A stretch of 64,000 nt of DNA from Ophioderma brevispina (taxonomy: Eukaryota > Echinodermata > Ophiuroidea > Amphilepidida > Ophiodermatidae), in assembly GCA_023653785.1 (NCBI GenBank), contig JAMKCH010014213.1:1-64000 (forward strand), given 5' to 3'. The translations under genes were made by a program, and so were the position numbers. A model generated the notes under the pieces. The model did no database searches and was not told where the DNA came from. It saw nothing but the letters and a program-made list of their open reading frames with translations. Positions within the stretch are counted from its first letter, which is position 1, and the number at the start of each line of letters is the position of its first letter. Positions 23,158 through 34,690 of the stretch are shown one piece after another.

Positions 23158-23298
23158 GATTCTGAAAGAGTAGAAAATAGAAATCGTGAGTTACAAGAGC
23201 AAGCGAAGCAGCTCAGAGCGGAGAAGGAATACTTACTGCAAATGCTTCAAGAACATTTGGTCGTGTGTCCCAAAAGACTAAGTGAATGTAAACGATGA
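23158..23298 (+). CDS. bZIP copy A, leucine-zipper exon with stop codon
   Basis: This is an intact terminal coding exon of 46 codons after acceptor TTATTTTACAG. Counting from the Leu three codons before the intron (QLIR/DSER), every seventh residue is L, V, L, L, L, then H: the zipper of FOS/ATF3/BATF proteins, which end in a heptad histidine followed by a Cys a few residues on (here EHLVVCPKR). The heptads run across the splice junction without a slip, which supports both the intron and phase 0. The intron falls just before D-S-E, as in vertebrate ATF3 (before ESEKLE) and BATF (before ESEDLE). The protein stops 11 residues after the zipper His, shorter than ATF3. Such factors bind AP-1/CRE sites as dimers in the nucleus. 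An AATAAA at 23810-23815 is a possible poly(A) signal. Confidence 0.88.
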   Translation, partial: DSERVENRNRELQEQAKQLRAEKEYLLQMLQEHLVVCPKRLSECKR

Positions 23299-23299
23299 G

Positions 23300-26200
23300 A
23301 GGTCGTTAATGACCGATCTCCGGTCCTACATTGAAGTGGAAACCCCGTACTTATGCATCACAGTACTTGGAACTGTCCTGATGTAGAAATTGGAAATTAA
23401 AGAACCTTATAGGCAACGGAGTCTTAAGGCTGATGAACTTTTAGGTGATCTATATTTTGAAACATGGCGAAACAGTTGTATTTTGTAAATATATGGTAAT
23501 ATCATGTATGTTACGTCGTCCATATGCTGGAAACCCATTTCAGTTTTAAGAACCATTATTTACATTGATACGATCACTTCAGATCATCTTGATGTCGAGA
23601 TCTCGTAACGCCACTGTGCCTGTGCACTGCAATGTCAGATGCATAATAATTTTGCACTGCCATATGGACGTTCTCAGGTTATCATTTATGGACACACGTT
23701 GTATGCCATCCGTGCAGTCTACCACCAAAATGCTACATTTTATGCAGCCGTTACTCCAAGGTGTATTGTAATGTCATTACTGTACTAAAATATACTACGA
23801 AAACAGATAAATAAACAAAATCATCACATAGAAAATCGAAGTGGAATTGCGCACTTGCAAGACTACAGGGCCAGATGGACACATTGCTTCAACAGAATGA
23901 CAACCAAGGAAGGGAATGAGAAGAAAAGGGCAAAAGAGAAGATGAAGAGATGATTCAACGGTCACTTGGAGCACGATAGCTAGAAACAGAATAGAGAGGA
24001 AGCGTTATGAGGAGAACTTTGTACTGTAGAAATGAAAGGAATATAACATATAACAGATCAGTGGCATTTGAGCTGATTTCCCATTTGACCAGGAAGGATG
24101 AGACTTTATAGGCTTGTTTAACCGACTTTAAGATAGAATAGGCGTAAATCCAGGGGGGGATATATCCCCCAATATTTGATGAGGGGATGAGTCAATACGA
24201 TCAGCCCCCCCCCCAAGTTGATGCACTTGTTCATGTGTTTTTGACCAAAAATAACTCATATTTTACCAAATAGATTAAAAATGGTAATTTCCGCGCCAGT
24301 TCGCGCGCATTTGGTTATTTCAATACATTAACGCATATTACGATATTAGCTTAGAAATGGCAAAATATTTAGCGCACTTCGCGCGACACATGTGACTAGT
24401 ATAGTAATGCATCTTTTCAGCAAACCCCGTTCATTCTTAATTTTCATCAACCCATCCCCAATGTCAAAAAAAGAAATTTACGTCACGAAGCTTGCTTGTT
24501 TGGACTCATTGAATGCTTTTTCTGCTTTTTTATGCTGATATGGATATGGATTGAAAGCGAATTTAACCAGTGCCTGTGGGTATAAGATTCTAGAAATTCG
24601 AGTAGCATGTTTGCGCATGGCGGATGAGGGCAAGAGAGTGATATGAGAAGGCCATGAAACTCATTCTTATAAGATTTCAGATGAGAGGTTCTCTAGAGAA
24701 ATGGCACGTTGTACATCATCACCATTTTGTAATGGCCTTCGTGTTCAATTATAAAACTCTATGAATTCACACAGAATTGTGATGGTAAAATACAACAAAC
24801 AAAAAAGTCATTTTTACATTTTTTTACCAGCTAAAACAACCAATTTGGCATAACTCACCACGTTGTGGGATGGCTTATGTATAGGAGGTTAAACGTATTA
24901 TCATTAAAAGCAATGATTTTAATTTCAACTTCCGTTTATTTTGAGTTTTTTCACGAAACACGAACTCAATTATATTTTTAAGACATTAAAACGGGCATTT
25001 CGTATCCATAGCCTCCCCCCCCCCGGACTTACCTAAAAAATGTTTAGATTTTATATCATCTGAACGTTAGCCTTAGTAAATCTTACGTGTGCCAATCTGA
25101 CGTGCAAATTTGGTCGCATCGGTAAGAAATTCGCAATTTGTATTTTCTGTCGTTAAAGGACATAAAATTACAACACAGTAGCATATGGGACCGTGGGACG
25201 AGCATTGGCTAATAACACAAAACCGCCAGATCGGGATCAGTAAATTTGCGAATAAGCTTTTTCTCAAAAATATCAGTGATACATGAATAAACCACAAGGT
25301 TGCTAAAACCACGAAATGCACTTTAATTGTTACTATTTATTTTATCATTAATTTGGATTTATTTCTGAACGCGCAGAAAGAAAACTTACGTGCATATTTG
25401 ACAGTCTTTTGCTTACGAATAAATTTGTATAAATATGGCCCAATTGTACAGGGTGTACCAAATAAATGCACTCCTCGCAGTCGGTGCTATTAATTTTCAA
25501 ATTACTGGTATATTCAAATTGTATAACAGATTTGAATGGACGAAATTGTTTCGTTAATCTTGTTAATTTTTGTCTGATGCGGATCACTAGTTTGAAAACA
25601 AGGCTATTATGTAACTGCTGTCAAATTACCCATTCCAAGTTGGCCTTAGATCGTTGAAATAGGTTCACTTTGAAAAGTGGAAAAAAATGTCTTTGAACTT
25701 ACAAAACTCTCTGGTACTAATCCTGTCTGTTTTTAAAAAAATAAATACTAAAATATTTGTCGTCATTGGTGTATTTATCCACGGGCTTTATGTCGTCAGT
25801 ATTTTGCTCTAATTTCATATTTAGAATAGGAACTTAGCGACTTGGCCAAAATTATATCTAGTGGGTCTGACAAATCTGCGTGAATAATGTACATTGCAGC
25901 GGAAGGATGAAACACAAATGAATGAAATGGTGGGCTATTAATTCAAAATTATGTTAATTTTTTTTTTTTGTTTTTTTTTTTTTTTAAAAAAAGTAAAGAT
26001 TTGTTCAGTTATGTTTTCACGGTCTGTTACGTTCGGTGCAGTATGATTTCCTCTATCATATTGAGAATAGTAAATTAGCGACGCGTCAAACTTTTTGTTT
26101 TATCTTCAGTGTGTCTGACAAATCAACGTGAATATTGCAAATGCATGCAGTGGAGGGATTAAATACCAAATAATGGAAATGCGTTAGGAATGGACGTTGA

Positions 26201-27770
26201 AGATCATATATACAAATAGGTTCTAATATGGACATTTGATGACACAACAAACACACAAATAAAACCACTGAAAACCAAACTTGCGTTAAATCAAACACAC
26301 TGTCAGAACTTTGTCATTGTGACAGAGACCATTTCCCTTTTGTCAAGGGCATTTGTCTTTAAATGTTTTTATATTAAAATATTTAGTTTACACAGATATA
26401 CTGGGGTTTAATTGAGCCAACACTAGTAGTAAGGATGAGAAAGAGAAGGAGAAAAACAAAAACAGGCACCTGCTTACTTTAGCAGCCCTTGATTTTGTAG
26501 TCCATCAGTCAAACTGGGAATGGCTTAAATTGTGGCTTCCTTACGTTAATCGCCTTGGTTCTAAAAAACAGTGAATGAAGCAAACAGATCGAAATTTGAA
26601 ACAGTATGTGAGAAAAGAATAGGCAGTACAGAGATCTCGCAAACATTTCAAACATTAAAAAAAAAAGACAGGATTAATACCTTTTCAAGGTGAACCTGCG
26701 TCAACGGATCTAAGGCAAACTTGGAAGGAATGGGGTAGGGTGTAATCGGGGTTTGTAATTTGACAGCGTGTTCCATAATAGCTTTGTTTTCAAAACTAGT
26801 GAACCGTTTCGGACAAAAATGGACAGGATGTACGAAACCGAAAAATATTTTGCCATCAGAATTTGTTATAAAATTTGAATAATTCTCAGAATTTTAAATT
26901 ATAGCAACCAACTGCGAGATTGCAGTATTTGGGACACTCTGTAGTTCCTTAAGAATTGATTTGTCCATTTCGCCTCGAAAGTACTGTATGATTACTTTCA
27001 AAAATGTATTGAATGTAGCAAGAGCAAGGGTCAATATATAAGCATTTGCTCTTATACGAACCACGATCATCAGAATTATTTGAAAATTTTGAATATATGT
27101 TTTTTCATCATTTGAAACCATTACACAAAAGTTGCTAGGACCACAAGTGTACTTTTTATAATTACAGTTAATTTGCCAGTTAAAAATATTTCTGTAGAAT
27201 ATTTGAATTTAAATGTGTGATTAAAACGAAAGCACAGTTTAATGGAAAGTTCGTTGCCTTTACATTTACTTGTATATTTGTATATAACAAAAAATGTTGT
27301 GGTCCACTGTTGGGGATCATGAAATATGGAAAACAAGCCGATATTGATTAAAAAACAATTTATTCAACGACATTTAAGATATCAATAACCTTAAGAACTT
27401 AAGATAAGGCAAACTATTAAAAATAATGACATCCAGTTTATTCCTCGATTGGCAAAAGAATTTGACCAAAATGATCACAGATGACATCTATTAATCCATA
27501 ATTAGACTTCATCACATAGCATTAGAGTTCTAAACTGTATTTGCAATTTTTTTCGAGATAATGGTATGTAAGACCCAAAATTATAAGATTTTAAGAGGCC
27601 ACGATCTCACAAATGCCAGTTAAACCTTTAATTGTAGTGTTATGCATCTGTGATTCAATTTGTTAAAAGCCTTTGACCATCGGGAATAAACTGGGAGAGG
27701 GTCATATTTTTAATAGCAGCCTTTAGTATTAATAGGTATGGATGTTCTTAACGGGGTTTGATTACTTGTT
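23300..27770. other. Non-coding stretch
   Basis: No supported gene. It includes the possible 3' UTR of bZIP copy A to about 23830, a purine-rich patch (about 23870-24000), a perfect 16-base palindrome GGGGGATATATCCCCC (24155-24170), a C run near 24205-24214 and T-rich runs at about 25962-25985. Short ORFs on both strands have no recognisable domain. Confidence 0.55.
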
Positions 27771-28106
27771 CTCTCTAACTGTAAACGAGTGAAAAGTTCA
27801 CTCCCAAAAAGTGAAACTTGTAAACCACTCCAAATGAGTGGTTCGTAATTAAAAAGGGTTGAATGATGTGAAAGAGTGAAACTCACTCCAAAAAGAGAGA
27901 TGTCCACTATTGAGGAGTTAAGAAAGGCAACAACTTTTGAGGAGTGAAAGAAGGACAACACGAAAACAGTGCAAATCCACTCTTTTTGGAGTGATTTTCA
28001 CTCAAAAAAACATTGTTTTTAAGTACCAAACCACTTCATTTTGGAGTGGTTTACAAGAGTTTAACTTCTTTTGGGGAGTGACAATTTCACTCGTTTACCT
28101 AGAGAG
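27771..28106. mobile_element. MITE, 336 bp, about 75-bp terminal inverted repeats
   Basis: The left end CTCTCTAACTGTAAACGAGT and the right end in reverse CTCTCTAGGTAAACGAGTGA match. The arms continue with CACTCCC(C)AAAA, TTGTAAACCACTCCAAA and AGTGGTT. The interior holds repeated AGAGTGAAA and CACTCCAAAAAG motifs and an inverted CACTCTTTTTGGAGTG hairpin. Two short ORFs are produced by these motifs. The GAGTGAA/CACTC theme is shared with the 241-bp MITE at 21593, suggesting related families. No clear target-site duplication. Confidence 0.9.
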
Positions 28107-28309
28107 TAATGTATTTTTAAAGGTGCAACGCAGGGGAGGGCGGCCAGAAAATCCCATTTCAGCCGTTGCCATTGGATTAACACGTATAAGCGAATCTTGA
28201 CGGAAAATTCTTGATTTTTTATATGTTGTCAAGGAATATTTTCTTTTCCAAAACCGTTGGGTTGAAGAATAACCTCATGGAAGGGTTATTTCTGCTTTTG
28301 TTTGTATAA

Positions 28310-28500
28310 TAAACGAACGAGGACGAGGTCGTATGCGGAACACCTATGACCGACCCACATCAACGAACCCAATTGGTTTGTGGTGCAATCGTATTACTGT
28401 ATTTCTTTGACATTTTGGTGAATTGCTATAATTGAATGAGGCTTGGCGACGGCCACGCCTGCTGGTTGCAAAGAGAGATTTCAAATAAACAGGTGTCCCT
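28310..28500. repeat. Dispersed repeat family R2, copy 1
   Basis: Shares (G)GACGAGGTC, ATGCGG, CCACATCAA, GAATGAGGCTTGG / GAATGAGGACTTGG and TGGTTGCAA in the same order with 34540-34690. Non-coding. Confidence 0.7.
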
Positions 28501-29327
28501 AAACATGTGAAATTCTGATTTTGTACTGGTGTAATCGATTTTATCAGAAATACTCCCATATGAAAGGATTAAGCTGAGAACTATCTCTTTGCGTACCCAA
28601 AAATCATGAAATTTCTAAAATTCGTATTAGGAGGCAAATACGAAATTCAGCCTATTGTGTTTATTGAAATAATATTAATATTGTTATTTTGTTTATTTGT
28701 TTTATTGTTTTCATTTTAAGGTATTTCTGTAGCCAAATATAAAAAGGTAAGGAATCCATTGCGTGTCTAATCAAATATGAAATATCACATATATCACAGA
28801 AAACATGGATGGCTTGAAAATCCCTCGTGGCCCTTTTAATGTCTATTGTCTTAATTTGAAAAGAGTTTCTTAAAGGTGACTCAGAGATTTGAAATAATTT
28901 TCCCGTTTATTTTCTCCAGTTGTCAAGAACTAAAGATAGTCACCTAAAAATATATGTTGCTAAATTCACCCGCCTTTCCCGTCAAACAGTGACAATTTCT
29001 GCACCGGTGGAGGCACATCCCTTAGTTCCTCAGCATTCGTTGCATTGCAGAGGGATATCTCTTTCATGCACTCTATTCTAATCTAGAAGATGTATTTTAA
29101 CTTCTAAACATGAAATTGCGTCCTAATCACAACCCTTGGATTTATTTTAATCCTTGTAATTTAGAGTGTGTCTCTCATGCAATTGCAACTTCTTTGAGGA
29201 GAAGTTAGAGAACCGTTTGGTGTTCCCATGTTAGTAACTGCCAAGAAGTGAACTAATCTCTACAACCCCAAAACACGTTCTCCTTTATAGAGGAGGAGCA
29301 GAATATCATAGGGCCTTATTAAGGAAT
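28501..29327. other. Non-coding stretch
   Basis: AT-rich, with no ORF, RNA or repeat that I can support. Confidence 0.6.
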
Positions 29328-30218
29328 TCGTTTACCTCCCGCTACAGAAAAGTTTGACACCTGTTTGGTATGGATTTAGTTGGACCCTCTACATCAATGC
29401 TAGGTAGGTAGGCTCCCAAATTGTGGTATCACTTTTAATAGGGCCAATTTAGTTTACACAGGGTCAAATTTTAAAATGCTCAAATATGTTGAAATGTATG
29501 CCATATGTCCATCTTATCAAGATTCCAAAAATGTATAGTTTGTACCACCTACGACCATTGGTTTGGGAGTTATAAGGTAAAAAATGGCTAAAATTGGTAA
29601 AAAGGTCAATCTCAATGTTTAAGGGTCACATTAAAAGTCTAAATCTGATTATGTTTTAAGTAAATACTTGCAAAATTATGGCCTGCAGGTAAGAGGACTC
29701 TAAAGGTATAGTTGGTATATGTTTAATGTTTACTTACGAGATAAGGGTCAAAGAAAGTAAAAATTGGGTAGTGACTATGACCTATTTTGTCCCATCAAAC
29801 ATGGTAAAACTAGGCATTGCAGATGGTCAAAAACTATTCTTATTTTGGACTCTACATTAAGCTAGATGAACAACTTTATCATTTTGCAACAAAATTGGAG
29901 CAACTTCTGATTTTGACCCCGGTACAATAGAATTGACCTTTTTTACCATTTTTTTAGCATTTTACCTTATAACTCCAAAACCAGTGTCATAGATAGATGG
30001 TACAACATACATTTTTGGAATCCTTATGAATAGACGGACAAGATGATAATTTAAAACATGATTTGAGCATTTTAAAAGTTTGACCCCTGTGTAAACGTAA
30101 ATTGGCCCCTATTGAAAAAGTGACACACAATTTGAGAGTACTACCTACCTTAGCCGTTGCTTAGAGGGTCAATACTAATACCACAGTGTCAAACCTTTCT
30201 GTAGTGAGGGGTAAACGA
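29328..30218. mobile_element. Foldback element, 891 bp, about 280-bp inverted arms
   Basis: The left end TCGTTTACCTCCCGCTACAG matches the reverse of the right end (TCGTTTACCCCTCACTACAG). The arms keep matching inward through AGTTTGACAC, GACCCTCTA, GGTAGGTAG, CCAATTTA..TTTACACAGGG, AAAATGCTCAAAT, GATTCCAAAAATGTAT, TTGTACCA and GGAGTTATAAGGTAAAA, to about 29612 on the left and 29925 on the right. The remaining 310 bases are single-copy and AT-rich, with no transposase ORF. Arm length relative to total is far beyond a normal MITE and fits a snapback/foldback element. It ends a few bases before the start of a plus-strand LINE. Confidence 0.92.
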
Positions 30219-30224
30219 TTGATG

Positions 30225-33200
30225 GTTGAACGGGGGTCCTAGCTCCTACACTATTAACATCATTTCTTAGTATAACCATATCATGACTCTCATGCAGGGC
30301 CTTTCTAAGGTCTGCCTTGACTATAGCGTCAATGAATGTGGAGGGTTTTCCAATGCAAAAGAACATCATTGCTGATTTGTGCAACAATCTACAATGCGAT
30401 GTCCTATGTCTGAAGGAAACCAACAGAGAATCGATATAACCCACCGCCCAACCATACCAGCAATGGTCCTTGCAATCGAGAGACCACATCGACACTATGG
30501 AAGTTGCTATATAGTGAGAAAGGAACCGCATAGATAGAACAACTCAGTATGATGATAACAACATCGAAGTCCGCACCATTGAGCTTAGCTCTGTATAGTT
30601 ACATCCGCCATCTACAAACCTCCATCAGTAGACTTCAAGCACCATAAATCAGCCTTGGGAAGTCACCAAAACCTAACTTCTTCTTGGCGATTTCAACAGA
30701 CATAGTACCCAATTGGGGCTACAATTGAAACTACAAGACGGAAAGCTGTCGAAGAATGGATAGACAGTCGACATCTACGACCTCTAAGCTTGCCACCATC
30801 ATTCATAGCGACCGCTGGAAGAGGGAGAGATTAAGTTAAAACCCTGATCTAGCTATTGTTAGTAAAAAACATCTCTAACTTGTGTAGCACTATTGTTCTG
30901 GAGCCTGTTCCACTAACTCAACATCGACCAATCGGTTTCCAAGTCAACGCGATACAGTAAAGTCGACAAACAAAGTGCCTTTAGCGTCGCTTTAACTCCA
31001 GGAAAGCAGACTGGCCAAGGATTCACTTGATGACCTGGATCAGAGCGTGAAGAGGGGATTGCTCCCAAAAACCTATAACTATGACAAATTGCCCAACTAG
31101 TGAACAAGACTGCCCGGAGATTCATACCCAGAGCTGTAGGACGGAATATAGACCCAGGCCTTCAAGGAATGTGTGAGAATATCAAGAGTATATAACCATG
31201 TTTGAAGCCGATCCTTTTTCAGCTGAAACAACCTGCTAAAGGTGAGAAGTGTCGGAGAGGATTCCAGGAAAAGATCAAAAAATGGCATACTGTAATTGAA
31301 TCCACCGATCTGACCAAACAGCAGAAAGAAGTGTGGCTCTACATCCGAAAGGCTCCGGAGGGGATCGACCAGAACACCACCAGCAGCCAAATGTCCAACC
31401 AACCAAGTTGCCCACCACAACTACTTAAAAAGGCAAGTGCAGCAAGAAGCCCAAGAAGATCAACTAGAACCTAAGAGGTTTTTTAGTGGCGCCACCTGGT
31501 TCCACCCGCCCCTTCAACTGGGGGGAACGAATTGGGAATCCGGTTTTGCTAAACTTTCAACAAGGAAAAGCAGTAGGCTTGACAACATGCTCACTGAGCA
31601 GCTAAACAATAATCCGGGCCAGAGTAGCAAAGGAATGGCTTCTGAGCTCTACAATTGCTGCCTTATTTCCACAGTTTCCCAAAGACCTGGAGGAAAGCAC
31701 TGTTATGGAACTCCTAAAGCCTGGGAAAGATCCATCCACTACCAAGAGCTACAGACCAATATCACTCCTCAGCCATAACCAACAGACTCTTTGAACTCTC
31801 CTGCTCAATTCGTATCGCCACCTGTGATAGACGAACACCTCTACCAGAACAAGCAGGTTTCCGCCCAGGCAAATCAACCACAAGACAAGTACTCAACCTA
31901 ACCAACACATTGAGGATGGTTCGAGAGGGGTATGGTTAACTGGAGCTGTGTTCGGCGACATATAGCAGCGTACGACCTGTTAATCACAGATGCCTACTCC
32001 ATAAGATTCTGGAAATTTAACCAAAGGACATCCGCTTGAATGACTTATCCGAGGATGGACTGGCAAACAGGATGTTATTTGTTCACTAGGAGCGAAGAGA
32101 GCCGATGGCATAGCTCAAGAATGGTCTTACCACAAGGAGTGTGCTTGCACCTCTTCTGTTTACATCTATACCAACGGCAAACAAGGAGTGCAGGAACCTG
32201 CGTTTATTGATGCAGACGATCTTGGAATTATCCCACAGGATGCTGACTTCACAGTTGTTGAAGAGAACTCTTTCATCCAAAGCTTTGGATGAACTGTCTC
32301 CTTATTATGAGGAAAGGAAAAACACCTCGCGCACAAATGCATCTAAGACACATGTGTGTGCTTTCCATCTACGCAACGTGAAGCCAAACGTCAAGTTAAC
32401 GTTACCCTGCCCCTGGAAACACCTGGCCAGCATCGTGATAATCCTGTCTACCTATGAGTTAGCTTGGACCGCACTATCTCCTCTCTTATAAGACCCAAAT
32501 CGAGAAGACGAAGAAAGAGTCAAAGTATGTTCACGCAAACATCTTGAACAAATAACTGGAACAAAATGGGGCTCGCCCAAATACCCTAAGATCGACGGCA
32601 CTTGCCCTGTGCTACTCATGGCAGAGTGCTTGCCCTATATGGGGAAAGATCAACCCCATGACCAAGAAGGCTTGATCAGCATAAATGCCTCCGGCCCCCC
32701 GGCTTATCACAGGTGCCTCCGCATCTAGCCGGGAAGCTCCACCAGACATCCGGCGTAGCTTAGCGAGCATGCACGAGCGTAGCTGCCCAAGATCTAATGT
32801 GAAGCCTTATGTCTAGACGATACCCTGCTGCCAATCGCCTTAAAACCAGAGAGAGAGTTTCTTAAGCAAAGTGCAACCTCTTGAACAACAGTCTCAAGGA
32901 AGCTGAGAGAGTCGCCTTTGGGAAAGGAAAGACTTGCCACCCCAAGTAACAATATGGTATGAACATGGGAGGCATCTCCACCTGGAGCTGACTCTCATGG
33001 GCTGAATGGCGATTTTTTGTCAACAGAATTGAGGAACCGAATTGGCCAGTCTAAAGTTTCCTTGCAGAAGTGGGGCTCCCTGGAAGCATCAGGACACTAC
33101 CTGTGGGTGTGGACCAGAACCACAGACAATGGTAAAATATTTGGCCTGCCCACTGTGGAGGCAACGACCACAAACAAAGACCTTGCGGAATACAGTGAAG

Positions 33201-33270
33201 CAGCCAGACGTTGTACTCATTCGGTGGATAAATTGAGAACACAGTGTTTGGACTATGATAAGAAGGGAAT
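30225..33270 (+). mobile_element. Jockey-like LINE, nearly full coding length but decayed
   Basis: The domain order of a non-LTR retrotransposon can be followed across many frame slips. An endonuclease part contains LLLGDFNRHSTQLG (about 30677-30720) and AVEEWIDSRHLRPLSLPPSF. The RT part contains KSYRPISLLS (about 31744) and EQAGFRPGKSTTRQVLNL (about 31848), and the catalytic box reads FIDADDLGI (32203-32229), so the usual Tyr of FIYADD is Asp here. A C-terminal part contains LQKWGSLEASGHYLWV and a Cys-poor remnant of the C.CG..E terminal motif. Longest open pieces are 31202-31778 and 33017-33397. It is not functional as written. Minus-strand relatives lie at 6465-8960 and 41527-45250. Confidence 0.87.
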
Positions 33271-33419
33271 GCAATTGCATGAATGTCCTACCCAAACCCA
33301 AAAGAGAGAAAAAAGAAAAGCAGGAATTGTGAAAATGCGAAAAACGCATTTCCTGGAATCACGGAGCTCTGCCTTGGGACACCCGCTGGGGCCTTGAGCG
33401 ACCCTTCGGATCCCTGGTT

Positions 33420-33610
33420 TGACGATATGCTCTGGAGCATAAAAATCTGGAGAATATTTGGAGTCAAAATAGTTCCAGGCGAATATTTGAATATGCTCCT
33501 GGGCATATAGTTGAATGCACAATGCCTCCAGAATGCACATGCTCCAGAAATATTCTAGTCAAATAATGCTCCAGGAGCATTTGCCATTGCTCCTGGAGCA
33601 ATGTGTATTC
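33420..33610. repeat. Cluster of short palindromes (TGCTCC/GGAGCA)
   Basis: Four related near-perfect palindromes lie within 180 bases: ATGCTCTGGAGCAT (33427-33440), ATATGCTCCTGGGCATAT (33491-33508), ATGCTCCAGGAGCAT (33566-33580) and ATTGCTCCTGGAGCAAT (33586-33602). They are interleaved with AATATTTG/CAAATA motifs. The last two are also inverted copies of one another, so the region can fold at two levels. No gene overlaps convincingly. Confidence 0.8.
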
Positions 33611-34539
33611 AAATTTGGTTTCTGGACCGTATGGTCCTGGGACCAATGTCCTGGCGCATAATTCGGGCCAAAAAATCTCTTAGAAGCAGTAAATTCTGCT
33701 TTCGAAGAAGGTTCCAATTTGGCATTTGAAATCTCACATTTATGGAGACGTACTATGGTTTAAAAGGCACATCATTGATTGTTAAATCCAAATTATCGAA
33801 AAAAAAAAAATAACAAAACGTGTATCATGTACTGTAATGTAACAAGAATAGGTATCTAATATATTACAAGTGATAAGACAAAAGCAACACAATAGAGGCA
33901 AAATCGGATATTTAGTCTTCTGTCCGTACGGACATTACTGCAATTGAACGGCGAGTCATATCTTTTGAAATCTGTTTATTTTTTCAGTGAAAATAAATAA
34001 CATTATGAGAAATCTACAGGACTAAATTCTTCACTTTTAAGATATGCCTGCAAATTTCACTTATTTTTAACTCTTTCTGCGGAGCGCGTTCAAAAACCTG
34101 AAATTTCGGTCGAAAGCTTTTTATGGTTTGTCACTGTTGGTGACTCAGGGCCGTACGAGGATGTATTCTTGGGGGTGCGGGACTTCAGAAAGTGGACCTT
34201 TTTTCGAAAAAGTGTAACTTTTGGGGTTAAAGACACCTAACCCTAAAATGTCCTTTTTTAGAATTTTTGAAACATTTTATCAACAAAAATGTGGACTTTA
34301 GTGGCAAAATTTTCTCTAAATTTTGGACCATTTATCAAAAATTTCAGAAAAGTGGACTTTTTCCTTTGTGGTTGGGGAGGGGGTGCGACCGCACCTCGCA
34401 CCCCCCCCCCCCCTTGCGTACGGGCCCATGGTTGAATTTTTGAAATTGTTCAGTATGTTATCAAGAAGGCTGATTCCAAACCCGTTGGAGCCAAATGCAA
34501 TCAATGCCTGTAAAAGTGATTTTTTTATAATCGTATGAA

Positions 34540-34690
34540 TATACGGGACGGGGACGAGGTCATAAATGCGGCCATGGTTAAATACCATGAACAGCCCCCA
34601 CATCAAATGATTTATGGGATTTCATTTGGGGTAAGTTTGCTATATGAATGAGGACTTGGCCGCCCATGTCTGGTTGCAATGGAAACGTGT
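34540..34690. repeat. Dispersed repeat family R2, copy 2
   Basis: Partner of 28310-28500, same orientation, with the intervening bases diverged. Confidence 0.7.
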
